A stretch of 13,156 nucleotides of DNA from JADJQU01 sp035490315 (lineage in GTDB: Bacteria > Planctomycetota > UBA1135 > GCA-002686595), in assembly GCA_035490315.1 (NCBI GenBank), contig DATHET010000069.1, positions 1-13,156 on the forward strand, read 5' to 3'. Of the stretch, positions 1 to 6,616 are shown piece after piece (within the stretch, counting starts at the first letter, position 1; each line of letters starts with the position of its first letter). Under the pieces are notes generated by a model. The model did not search any database and was not told where the DNA came from. It saw only the letters and a list, made by a program, of their open reading frames with translations. Position numbers and translations under genes: made by a program.

Positions 1-955
1 TCGTGTCCGGGTGGCTGTTCGGCGGCGGCGTCTGCGCGACTTCGGGCGGAATCGTGTCCGGTCCGACGGTGGTGCTCCCCAGCGCGGCGTGGATCAGCGG
101 CCGGCCGCTGATCGAACGCACGGCGGTCGAGGCCTGCACGATGATCTGACGGTTGGTCGGGAATGTCTCGTGTGTCGAGAGGTCGCCGTCGGTGTCGGCG
201 ACGAACACGAAAGTGCTGGGCTTCAAGAGCAATTCCGAACCGTTGAAGACCGACGTGCTCTGCGTTCCCGGGAAACCGAGGCCCGGCGGCAAGGTGTGAG
301 GACTGATCGGCGGGATCGCGAGATTGGCGACGGGCTTGCCGTTCGCGTCGGGCAGCACCCAGGTCTCGAGCACCAAGGCGGGCGGAATGCCGATCAGGTT
401 GCTCGAGTAGGTCTTACCTCCGACGAACGCGCGGCCGCGCACCAGCGTCGACGTGTTGGTCGAGGGATCGACGGCGATCACCGCGATGTTCGTCGTCAAG
501 CCGGAGTTCGATTGACCCGACGGCGACTTCGACAGCACGGTGTCGATGTCGATCGGCGCGCTGAACTCCATGAAGATGAATTGGTTGCCCGCATCGCCGT
601 TCGGAAGTTGCGGGATCAACGGCAACTCGGTCGCTGCCACGACCGGGTTGGATGCGCTCACGTTGTTCTGAAGATCCGCGAGACTGCGGATCGAGACGAT
701 CTGATTCGTCGGGTTGCCGAGCAGGTCGGGCTTGTGCACCTGATAGGGCACCATGACCCCGAACCCGTTCGACATCTGGACCAGGTCCATGTTCGAACCG
801 GAACCGCCAGAGCCAGAGGAACCGCCGCAGGCGGTGAGGAGCGAGGCGGAAAGGCCGCAGACGGCCAGCGCCGACCAAGGTGTCATGATCTTCAGGGCAC
901 GGTGGATGTGCTCGGGATCAAGCCTCGAGAAGGAAGCGTCGGGATAGCGTGCCAT
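1..955 (-). CDS. Ig-like domain lipoprotein, N-terminal part (runs off left edge)
   Basis: The minus strand is open from the start codon to the window edge, giving about 318 residues with no stop. From the ATG at 955, a basic stretch (H18, R19, K22) leads into a hydrophobic segment ending in the lipobox L40-T-A-C43, so Cys43 should be lipidated. A Gly/Ser tether (GGSSGSGGSGS) follows. The rest is beta-rich, with FMEFSAPIDIDTV, VFVADTDGDLSTHETFPTNR and SGRPLIHAALG, which resembles SbsA/Ig_5-type bacterial Ig-like modules; a new module seems to open with DTIPPEVAQTPPP at the edge. The role is probably structural at the cell surface. The start is uncertain: 955 has an AGG eight bases upstream, an in-frame ATG at 1000 would add 15 residues, and one at 886 would leave no charge before the hydrophobic core. 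The total length cannot be seen. The family call is by resemblance only. Confidence 0.82.
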   Translation of the reverse strand, partial: MARYPDASFSRLDPEHIHRALKIMTPWSALAVCGLSASLLTACGGSSGSGGSGSNMDLVQMSNGFGVMVPYQVHKPDLLGNPTNQIVSIRSLADLQNNVSASNPVVAATELPLIPQLPNGDAGNQFIFMEFSAPIDIDTVLSKSPSGQSNSGLTTNIAVIAVDPSTNTSTLVRGRAFVGGKTYSSNLIGIPPALVLETWVLPDANGKPVANLAIPPISPHTLPPGLGFPGTQSTSVFNGSELLLKPSTFVFVADTDGDLSTHETFPTNRQIIVQASTAVRSISGRPLIHAALGSTTVGPDTIPPEVAQTPPPNSHPDT

Positions 956-1095
956 GATCAAAGCCTGGGTTGATTCGCGAGGAAGTTGGGTGGAGTTCAT
1001 GTCGGCGGATCGCGGCGCGGATCCGGCCGATGGCAGTCCTGGCTGAGCGAGACCTCTCGGGCCCCGATCGGCGCGGGAGAGACCACCCGGCGGAG

Positions 1096-1127
1096 GCCTC
1101 CCAACCCACACTGCACGGTGGGGAGGC
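1096..1127. repeat. Hairpin in the lipoprotein/ruvB intergenic region
   Basis: GCCTCCC at 1096-1102 can pair with GGGAGGC at 1121-1127. A further CAC (1107-1109) can pair with GTG (1118-1120) inside a bulge, closing a loop of about eight bases. No T-run follows on either strand. It could be an operator dyad or a leader structure. The function is unknown, and GC-rich DNA makes such stems fairly common. Confidence 0.35.
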
Positions 1128-1183
1128 GCGAGTTACTCGGTCATGAATCGACCCAGGTGAAAGCTCGAGACGGTCGGCCCGCT

Positions 1184-1200
1184 CGCAAGTCACGCTTGCG
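1184..1200. repeat. Perfect 6-bp hairpin upstream of ruvB
   Basis: CGCAAG (1184-1189), loop TCACG, CTTGCG (1195-1200): a perfect six-pair stem with a five-base loop, about 170 bases upstream of the ruvB start. There is no T-tract, so it is not a terminator. It may be a regulator-binding dyad or chance. Confidence 0.3.
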
Positions 1201-1358
1201 GTGCGCCGCGCTGCTCCACGCCGACCTCTCCCCCGCCGTCGGCCGGTGCTGGCCGCGGTGCACGCCGGCGATGAGGAGTTGCTCGCGTCCTGTTACGAAT
1301 CCGAGCGCAACGGACGATCGCGGTGCGACATCCGCTGCAGCTTCGCTCCCGCGCGCGC

Positions 1359-1364
1359 TATGCT
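1359..1364 (+). promoter_or_regulatory. Candidate -10 box of ruvB (leaderless position)
   Basis: TATGCT lies exactly six bases upstream of the ATG at 1371. A sigma70-type -10 box there would start the transcript at or next to the A of ATG, giving a leaderless mRNA, which fits the absence of a Shine-Dalgarno site. No good -35 is visible 16-18 bases upstream. It supports the ATG at 1371 over the in-frame GTG at 1323. Confidence 0.45.
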
Positions 1365-1370
1365 CGCGAC

Positions 1371-2426
1371 ATGCCCGCCGAGGAATCGCCGTTTCATGCC
1401 GAGGCCGCCGCGGTCAACGAAGGCCTGCCGCGCGTGGAGCTCGAATTCGAGAACACCCTGCGACCGCGCAGCTTCGCGGAGTTCGTCGGCCAGGAACGCA
1501 CGCTCGACAATCTGGCGGTGGCCCTGCGCGCTGCGCGCGAACGCGACGAGCCGCCGGATCACCTGCTTCTCTCCGGTCCGCCCGGACTCGGCAAGACCAG
1601 CCTGGCGCGGATCCTGGCCCAGGAGCTCGGCGCGACGCTGCACTCGAGCACCGGTCCCGCGCTCGAGCGCGCGCGCGACCTGGTCGGCATCTTGACGCAA
1701 CTCAAGCGCGGCGACGTCCTGTTCATCGACGAGATCCACCGCATCCCCGCCTCGGTCGAGGAATTCCTCTACACGGCGATGGAGGACTTCTCGGTCGACC
1801 TGACCCTCGACCAGGGTCCGAACGCGCGCATCCTCCCGTTGACGCTCAAGCCCTTCATGTTGATCGGAGCAACGACGCGCGAAGGCCTGCTCTCCGCTCC
1901 TTTCCGCGGCCGCTTCGGCCATCTCGAGCGGCTGGTGCCCTATCCCGTCGAGGATCTGATGAAGATCCTGGCGCGATCCGCGACGATCCTGGGCGTCGAG
2001 CTGGAGAGCGATGCCGCGCGCGCCATCGCCTTGCGCAGCCGCGGCACGCCGCGCATCGCGAACCGTTTCCTGCGCCGCGTCCGCGACCTTGCGCAGGTCC
2101 GCGGCGCGCAGCGCATCACGCTCGACATCGCGGAGTCCGCCATGCAGCGGCTGGGCGTCGACCACCACGGTCTGGACGACCTCGATCGACGCATCCTCGG
2201 CGTGCTCGCGCGCCAGCCGGATCGGCCGTTGGGATTGAAGACGATCGCGGCCGAAGTCGGCGAGAGCGAGGACACGATCGAGGAAGTTTTCGAGCCGCAC
2301 CTCTTGCGATCGGGGTTCCTGGAGCGCACCTCGCGCGGCCGCTCGATCACCGACGATGGTCTGCGCGCAGTCGGCGCTCCGCCGCGCGAACCCGGGGCGG
2401 GCCATGGTCCAAGCCTCTTCTCGTGA
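1371..2426 (+). CDS. ruvB: Holliday junction branch migration DNA helicase RuvB
   Basis: RuvB is the hexameric AAA+ motor that, with RuvA, drives branch migration of Holliday junctions in recombination repair. From the ATG at 1371 it has 351 residues, close to the usual 330-350. The order is complete: the RPRSFAEFVGQE entry motif (31-42), Walker A GPPGLGKT (69-76), Walker B DVLFIDEIHR (115-124), sensor 1 GATTR (166-170), the arginine-finger loop FRGRFG (178-183), sensor 2 RGTPRIANR (224-232), and a winged helix with EPHLLRSGFLERTSRGR (308-324). The arginine-finger loop is usually LRDRFG; both Arg are kept but the Asp is Gly. Family homology begins after residue 20, so the N-terminus is not fixed by it; a GTG at 1323 would add 16 residues. 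No ruvA or ruvC is present. It overlaps the next gene by 23 bases if that gene starts at 2404. Confidence 0.96.
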   Translation: MPAEESPFHAEAAAVNEGLPRVELEFENTLRPRSFAEFVGQERTLDNLAVALRAARERDEPPDHLLLSGPPGLGKTSLARILAQELGATLHSSTGPALERARDLVGILTQLKRGDVLFIDEIHRIPASVEEFLYTAMEDFSVDLTLDQGPNARILPLTLKPFMLIGATTREGLLSAPFRGRFGHLERLVPYPVEDLMKILARSATILGVELESDAARAIALRSRGTPRIANRFLRRVRDLAQVRGAQRITLDIAESAMQRLGVDHHGLDDLDRRILGVLARQPDRPLGLKTIAAEVGESEDTIEEVFEPHLLRSGFLERTSRGRSITDDGLRAVGAPPREPGAGHGPSLFS

Positions 2427-3705
2427 TTCAAGAGCGGAGCGAGGCGCCGTGATCGCCTTGCTGTGCGCCGCCGTCGCCTGCATCGCGCCGGCTCCGCCCG
2501 CGTCTTCGAGCGCTTCCACCCAGACTCCCGCGGCCGCGCCCGCGCGCGTCTGGCGCGCGGAGGGCGAGATCTGCGTGCGCCTCGAGCGCTTCGAAACGCG
2601 CAGCGCACTGGACGTCCAAGGCGCGCGCGGGACAGAGCGTGAGCTCCAGGTGCGCCGAGCCGGCGCCCGGCTCGAAGTCCAGGGCGCGCCGATCGCGGAA
2701 GAAGAGCTGTGGATCGAGCCCGCGGATCCCGCGCTGGGACTTTCGATCGGCAGCGAGCGCTATCCGGGCCGCTTGCGCGTGCGCGTCTCGAAAAGCGCCG
2801 GTCCGCTCGCGGTCTCGGGCCTCGCCGTCGACAACATCGTCGACCTGGAGGAGTACCTGGCAGGCGTCGTCGCCAGCGAAGTGCAACTGCTCGGCGCCGC
2901 GCCCGCCGAGCTCGAAGCCCAGGCGATCGCGTCGCGCAGCTTCGCGATCGCTCAGCTCGCCGCGCGCGGCACGCGCTCGCTCGAGGTGCGGCTGTTCGAC
3001 TCGACTCGCGATCAGGCCTACCGCGGCCGCTTCGTGCCGACCCGCGATCCGGCTTCGCAGCGCGCGGCCGAGGCCCTCGGTCAGGCGCTGGCCAAGACCC
3101 GCGGCATGATCCTCACCGAGGATGGAGCCACGCTCGACGCGCGCTTCCATGCCGCCTGCGGCGGGCGGACCGCCGACGCGACCGACGTTTTCCCCGAGGC
3201 CGCGCACCTGCGCGCCCTGCGCAGCGTCGATTGCCCCGGTTGCTTGAATTCACTTTCGCCGCGCGGCTCGCCCGCGAACTCCAGCCTGCCCGTGAGCGTG
3301 AAAGACCTGTCCTGGCGCACGACGCTCGGCCGCGAGCAGCTCGATCGGCTCGCCGCCGCCTTCGCGATCGGCGCGCCGCTCCTGCAACTGGAGCCCGTGC
3401 GCCGCGATCGCGGCGGGCGTTGGCTGGAGGTCGAGCTGCGCGGCAGCCTGTCCACCCGCCGCGTGCCCTTCGAGACGCTGCGCAAGTCGCTCAAGGACAA
3501 TGCGATCGCTTCGAATCTCGTCTTGACCACCCTGCCCCGCAGCGACGCCGCGATCGAAGATCAGTTGATGCTCACCGGCCGCGGCCGCGGTCACGGAGTG
3601 GGTCTGTGCCAGAACGGCTGCCACGCCGGCGCGGCGGCCGGCTGGAGCGCGGCGGAGATCCTCGCTCATTATTATCCGGGGACCGCGCTCGTCGATGGGC
3701 GCTGA
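2404..3705 (+). CDS. SpoIID/LytB-domain exported protein (putative peptidoglycan-acting)
   Basis: SpoIID-family proteins are exported lytic transglycosylases or amidase partners acting on glycan strands. This 433-residue protein has an N-terminal hydrophobic segment (16-26) with Cys26 in AVAC, a weak lipobox (Ala at -3), and a Pro/Ala/Ser linker to about residue 48. The family core follows: NIVDLEEYLAGVVASEV (144-160) with the conserved E..Y..GVV..E pattern, then LEAQAIASRSFAIAQ (170-184). ACGGRTADATDVFPEA (251-266) matches the family's GG.T segment. The C-terminus has GRGRGHGVGLCQNGC (392-406) and ILAHYYPGT, the signature ending. Unusual cysteines are C252, C277, C280, C402 and C406. The start is uncertain: the ATG at 2404 gives a charged n-region, while a GTG at 2449 has GAGG upstream but leaves no n-region. 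It overlaps tgt by 11 bases. A sporulation role is not implied. Confidence 0.88.
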   Translation: MVQASSRDSRAERGAVIALLCAAVACIAPAPPASSSASTQTPAAAPARVWRAEGEICVRLERFETRSALDVQGARGTERELQVRRAGARLEVQGAPIAEEELWIEPADPALGLSIGSERYPGRLRVRVSKSAGPLAVSGLAVDNIVDLEEYLAGVVASEVQLLGAAPAELEAQAIASRSFAIAQLAARGTRSLEVRLFDSTRDQAYRGRFVPTRDPASQRAAEALGQALAKTRGMILTEDGATLDARFHAACGGRTADATDVFPEAAHLRALRSVDCPGCLNSLSPRGSPANSSLPVSVKDLSWRTTLGREQLDRLAAAFAIGAPLLQLEPVRRDRGGRWLEVELRGSLSTRRVPFETLRKSLKDNAIASNLVLTTLPRSDAAIEDQLMLTGRGRGHGVGLCQNGCHAGAAAGWSAAEILAHYYPGTALVDGR

Positions 3706-4855
3706 GCGCTTCGGTTTCGAGTGCACGGCGAAGGACGGCGCGAGCCGCGCGCGCTGCGGCCGCTTCCACACGCCGCACGGAAGCGTCGACACGCCGGCTT
3801 TCATGCCGGTCGGAACGCGCGGCACGGTCAAGGGCGTGCAACCCGCCGAGCTGCGTGCCCTGGGCGCGCGCATGCTGCTCGCGAACACCTACCACCTGCA
3901 TCTTCGGCCGGGAGAAGCCACGGTCCGGGCGCTCGGCGGCCTGCATCGTTTCATGAACTGGGACGGGCCGCTGCTCACCGACTCGGGCGGTTACCAGGTC
4001 TTCAGCCTGGCCGGGATCAACCAGATCGACGACGACGGAGTCACCTTCCAATCGGTGATCGACGGCGCGCGCGTGCGCTTCACGCCTGAACGGGCCGTCG
4101 AAGTCCAGGCGGCACTGGGCGCGGACGTGCAGATGGCTTTCGACCAGTGCCCCGGCGATCCGCGCGATCGCGGCGTGGTCGAGCAGGCTTGCGAGCGCAC
4201 CCACCGCTGGCTCGAGCGCTGCGTTCGCGCCCACCGCGAGCTCGGGGCAGAGGATCGCGGTCAAGCCCTGTTCGGCATCGTGCAGGGCGGAATCTTCGAG
4301 GACCTGCGGCGCCGCTCGGTCGAAGCGGTCACGGCCCACGATCTGGTCGGCTACGCGATCGGCGGCGTGAGCGTCGGCGAGACGCGCGAGGACATGCGCA
4401 TCGCAGTCGGGTCCTCGGCGCCCTACCTGCCCGAGAACAAGCCGCGCTACCTGATGGGCGTCGGCATGCCGCTCGATTTCTTCGACGCCGTCGCGCAGGG
4501 CGTCGATCTGTTCGACTGCGTGACACCGACGCGCCACGGCAGGACGCACCAGGCTTTCACGTCGCTCGGGCAGCTCAATCTGCGCAACGCCGATTTCGCC
4601 CACGACACGCGCGCCCTCGATCCGGACTGCGATTGCCCCTGCTGCTCGGGGTTCAGCCGCGGGTATCTGCGCCACCTGTGCAAGTCCAACGAAATGCTCG
4701 GCGCGCAACTGTTGACGTTGCACAACCTGCGCTACTTCGCGCGCCTGTTCGAGCGCATGCGCGAAGCGATCGCGCGCGGCGAGCTGGCGCAATTGCGCGA
4801 AGCGATCTTGCCTTCGGCGATGCGACGCGTCTCCGCGGCGGAGCTGGCGGAGTAG
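3695..4855 (+). CDS. tgt: tRNA-guanine(34) transglycosylase (queuosine pathway)
   Basis: Tgt exchanges G34 in the anticodons of tRNAs for Asp, Asn, His and Tyr for preQ1, a step toward queuosine. The 386-residue length is typical. Visible residues are D96 in TDSGGYQVFS (general acid/base), D150-Q-C152 in the base pocket, the GIVQGG loop (194-199), GGVSVGE (223-229), and the nucleophile D274 in DLFDCVTPTRHGR. The zinc site is complete: C312-D-C314-P-C-C317 with H343 in LLTLHN. Cys152 and Val227 match the bacterial preQ1-specific enzyme; eukaryotic queuine enzymes have Val and Gly there. The ATG at 3695 overlaps the spoIID-like gene by 11 bases, suggesting translational coupling. No queA or other queuosine gene lies in the window, so preQ1 synthesis and the later steps must be encoded elsewhere. 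Confidence 0.97.
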   Translation: MGAERFGFECTAKDGASRARCGRFHTPHGSVDTPAFMPVGTRGTVKGVQPAELRALGARMLLANTYHLHLRPGEATVRALGGLHRFMNWDGPLLTDSGGYQVFSLAGINQIDDDGVTFQSVIDGARVRFTPERAVEVQAALGADVQMAFDQCPGDPRDRGVVEQACERTHRWLERCVRAHRELGAEDRGQALFGIVQGGIFEDLRRRSVEAVTAHDLVGYAIGGVSVGETREDMRIAVGSSAPYLPENKPRYLMGVGMPLDFFDAVAQGVDLFDCVTPTRHGRTHQAFTSLGQLNLRNADFAHDTRALDPDCDCPCCSGFSRGYLRHLCKSNEMLGAQLLTLHNLRYFARLFERMREAIARGELAQLREAILPSAMRRVSAAELAE

Positions 4856-4863
4856 CGGCGCTG

Positions 4864-4962
4864 GTGGTCCGACGGAGTCCGCGCGCCAAACTCAGCCTCG
4901 CGCTTGTGGCGATTCTCGCGCCGATCTACGACGCGTTGCCGCACCTGCGCGGGTTGATCTAG
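4864..4962 (+). CDS. Possible 32-residue hydrophobic peptide after tgt
   Basis: A GTG at 4864, eight bases after the tgt stop, opens a 32-residue frame: a basic N-terminus (RRSPRAK), a hydrophobic stretch LSLALVAILAPIYDALPHL, then a TAG at 4960-4962. GGAG at 4849-4852 is a distant ribosome-binding candidate. It could be a one-helix membrane peptide, but a frame this short arises easily in GC-rich DNA and I recognise no family. Its stop overlaps the stop of the opposite-strand small gene within one CTAG. Low confidence. Confidence 0.2.
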   Translation: MVRRSPRAKLSLALVAILAPIYDALPHLRGLI

Positions 4963-5120
4963 CGCCGCTGGTAATCGGGACAGATTCGTGCGTTGGGGCG
5001 CTCGGGACGTTTGCACACGTTGCCGTAGTCCAGCCGGCACGAGTCGCACAGCGGAGCCGCCGGCTCGAGCCCGAGCAGGCGGCGCAGGAAATCGCGCAGG
5101 ACCAGCAGCAGCTTCGACAA
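4959..5120 (-). CDS. Small four-cysteine protein, 53 residues (uncharacterised)
   Basis: Reading the minus strand from a TTG at 5120 gives 53 residues ending at the TAG at 4961-4959. The first half is a Leu/Arg-rich amphipathic helix (KLLLVLRDFLRRLLGLEP). The second half carries four cysteines, C25-x2-C28-x7-C36-x10-C47, in CDSCRLDYGNVC and KRPERPNARICPDYQRR. The spacing suits a small metal knuckle or disulphide pair. Third codon positions are almost all G or C, as in the neighbouring genes, which argues for real coding. It lies 24 bases after the stop of the SH3-protein gene in the same frame and is probably its operon partner. There is no Shine-Dalgarno site and no in-frame ATG, so the TTG start is a best guess. 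I do not know its function; the helix-plus-cysteine layout suggests membrane-surface or protein binding, which is inference. Confidence 0.58.
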   Translation of the reverse strand: MSKLLLVLRDFLRRLLGLEPAAPLCDSCRLDYGNVCKRPERPNARICPDYQRR

Positions 5121-5144
5121 GTTTCGCGCGGGTCGCGCCGGGTT

Positions 5145-6449
5145 TCAGCGCGCGGCTTGACGGCCCGAGAGGACTTCGATGCGCGTGGCGTTGATCAGGC
5201 GCGGCACGGCGGTACGGCTGATGCTGCCGGGAATGAAGGAGCGTTTTTCGTCGCCCTTGACCCCGATTTCATAGCCGTTGAAGGCCGCCAGGTCGTAGCG
5301 ACCGTCGAGGCAGACGATCTCGGACACCTGATCGCCGCCCCAGCGCAGGATGAACGTGGGTTGCTGACCGGGCACGTTGCGCTTCTCGACCCAGCCGCGC
5401 GAAACGAAGCGATCCTTGTAGGGGTCGTTGTTGTTCTTGATGTTGTCGATCTGCCGCTGGCGCTCCTCGGCCGCGCTCGCGGTGCGCGCCTTGTCGGCTT
5501 CTATCTCCGCCTTCAGCGCGTGGGCTTGGCTGAGCGCGTCGATCTCGTGCAGGCCGCGTTGCGCCATGTCGTGGGTCGCGCCGTCCTTGACGCTGGCCAG
5601 CACGCGCTCGTACTGCTCGCGCACGGCCGTGAATTCCGGTTTCTCCGCGGTGCGTTCGCGCGCGAGCGCCGCGTCGGCGAGCTTGAGCTCCTCGAGGGCC
5701 TGTTGCGGCGTCAAGTCGCCCACGATGGCGGTCTTCGGCGTCCCGGGCGCATCGGTGGAGGCCGGCACGGTCTTGGGCAGCACGGTCGCGGGGGTGCGCT
5801 TGCGCGCCTCAACCACGGCGCTGGCCCAGGCCGACGCGCCGTCCGTGCCGGAAGCCAGGGGTTCGCATTCCGCCTTGGCCACGAATCCGCGCACGCCGGG
5901 GGGCGAGTAGACCTTGATCCAATCCTCGGCCAGCGGTTTGCCGGAATCGTTGCGGCTGATCAGACGGACGTGGTCGCCTTTCGAAAGATTCGGCTGCAGC
6001 GGATAGCTCTCCGGTCCGCTCGATGCCAGCGGACGTGCGCGCACGTCGGAGCCCGTGATCTCCAGCACGCCGGCCTCCGACGAGGCCTTGACGTATTGAC
6101 CGTAGACCCAGATCTCGAATCCGCCGGGAACTTCGCACTCGAGCCAATCGCCGCTCTCCTGGTACACGGCGACGAGCGTGCCCGGGCTGAGCTTCGCGAC
6201 GCTCACTCCGTTGGTGTCGCCGAGATTGCGCGCCTGCGCTCCGTTCGCACCGACTTTCATGTAGCGCAGATACTTCGGTTTTTCCTTGGGGCTAGCCGGC
6301 GTTTGCTGCGCATCCGGATTCACCACGGGAGTGCCCGGCGCGACATCCGGCTTGGATTCCTGCGCGGACGCGCGCGCAGAAAGTGCGAGTGAAGTCAATG
6401 CGACGCAGAATGCGCCGCGCAGGAAAAACGTGCTGTGAAAGTGGATCAT
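5145..6449 (-). CDS. Secreted protein with two SH3-like domains and a coiled coil
   Basis: The 434-residue protein starts with a Sec signal peptide: RGAFCVALTSLALSARASA, cleavage predicted between A29 and Q30. A Pro-rich segment precedes two bacterial SH3-like folds, about 62-122 (GVSVAKLSPGTLVAVYQE, DWLECEVPGG, WVYGQYVK) and 129-199 (GSDVRARPL, KGDHVRLISRN, WIKVYSPPGVRGFVAKAE). A Pro/Thr linker (215-243) leads to a charged helical, probably coiled-coil region (245-338) and a C-terminal beta module (345-426; GWVEKRNVP, FILRWGG, CLDGRYDLAAFNGYEIGVKG) that I cannot assign. Bacterial SH3 domains usually bind cell-wall or periplasmic partners, so an envelope role is likely. I chose the ATG at 6449 because the signal peptide starts there and GGAGAAG lies upstream; the frame stays open to a GTG at 6599 but that extension looks non-coding. 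A 37-bp palindrome lies 42-78 bases upstream. The four-cysteine gene follows directly. Confidence 0.85.
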   Translation of the reverse strand: MIHFHSTFFLRGAFCVALTSLALSARASAQESKPDVAPGTPVVNPDAQQTPASPKEKPKYLRYMKVGANGAQARNLGDTNGVSVAKLSPGTLVAVYQESGDWLECEVPGGFEIWVYGQYVKASSEAGVLEITGSDVRARPLASSGPESYPLQPNLSKGDHVRLISRNDSGKPLAEDWIKVYSPPGVRGFVAKAECEPLASGTDGASAWASAVVEARKRTPATVLPKTVPASTDAPGTPKTAIVGDLTPQQALEELKLADAALARERTAEKPEFTAVREQYERVLASVKDGATHDMAQRGLHEIDALSQAHALKAEIEADKARTASAAEERQRQIDNIKNNNDPYKDRFVSRGWVEKRNVPGQQPTFILRWGGDQVSEIVCLDGRYDLAAFNGYEIGVKGDEKRSFIPGSISRTAVPRLINATRIEVLSGRQAAR

Positions 6450-6490
6450 GGGTGCTGCTTCTCCGGACTGTTCGCTCGAGTCTGGAAACG

Positions 6491-6527
6491 CTTCGAAGGC
6501 GCTGACTTTTTCAGCGAGGCTTCGAAG
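6491..6527. repeat. 37-bp imperfect palindrome upstream of the SH3-protein gene
   Basis: Outer arms CTTCGAAG at 6491-6498 and 6520-6527 (each itself a palindrome) flank inner arms CGCTGA (6500-6505) and TCAGCG (6511-6516) around the loop CTTTT. This makes 14 paired positions with one unpaired base on the left and three on the right. It sits between the divergent starts at 6449 and 6617. No T-run follows on either strand. It could be an operator, or a leader hairpin of the minus-strand transcript. Confidence 0.6.
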
Positions 6528-6616
6528 AATGCGCAGCGCGTGCGCGCGTTTCCTCGTTACGTTCGCCGGATCGTAGCGGTCGCAGAGGACCGGTTCCACA
6601 GCACAATCTTCTCCCG

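Larger units (their letters stand above)
956..1370. other. Divergent intergenic region, lipoprotein gene / ruvB
   Basis: About 415 bases lie between two divergent starts and must hold both promoters. I find no convincing coding frame: the open frames crossing it are extensions or shadows of the neighbours. It contains two hairpins (1096-1127 and 1184-1200) and a TANNNT hexamer at its ruvB end. No T-tract follows either hairpin, so neither is an intrinsic terminator, and no tRNA-like cloverleaf is evident. Confidence 0.5.

Noticed and set aside
11..973. A 320-codon plus-strand open frame at the left edge
   Set aside because: The opposite strand encodes a lipoprotein with a lipobox and Ig-like sequence; the plus frame is Arg-rich and motif-free.
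986..2452. A 488-codon plus-strand frame over ruvB
   Set aside because: It is out of frame with RuvB, whose every AAA+ motif is present, and is Arg/Ala-rich.
4856..5144. An intrinsic terminator between the convergent tgt and SH3/small-protein genes
   Set aside because: No strong GC stem followed by a T-tract is visible on either strand. Termination may be Rho-dependent.
5145..5147. TGA as selenocysteine joining the SH3 protein to the small protein
   Set aside because: No SECIS-like hairpin directly after the TGA, and the residues between are not domain-like. A plain stop is the simplest reading.
5157..6392. A 411-codon plus-strand frame opposite the SH3 protein
   Set aside because: The minus strand has a signal peptide, SH3 motifs and a natural composition; the plus frame has none of these.
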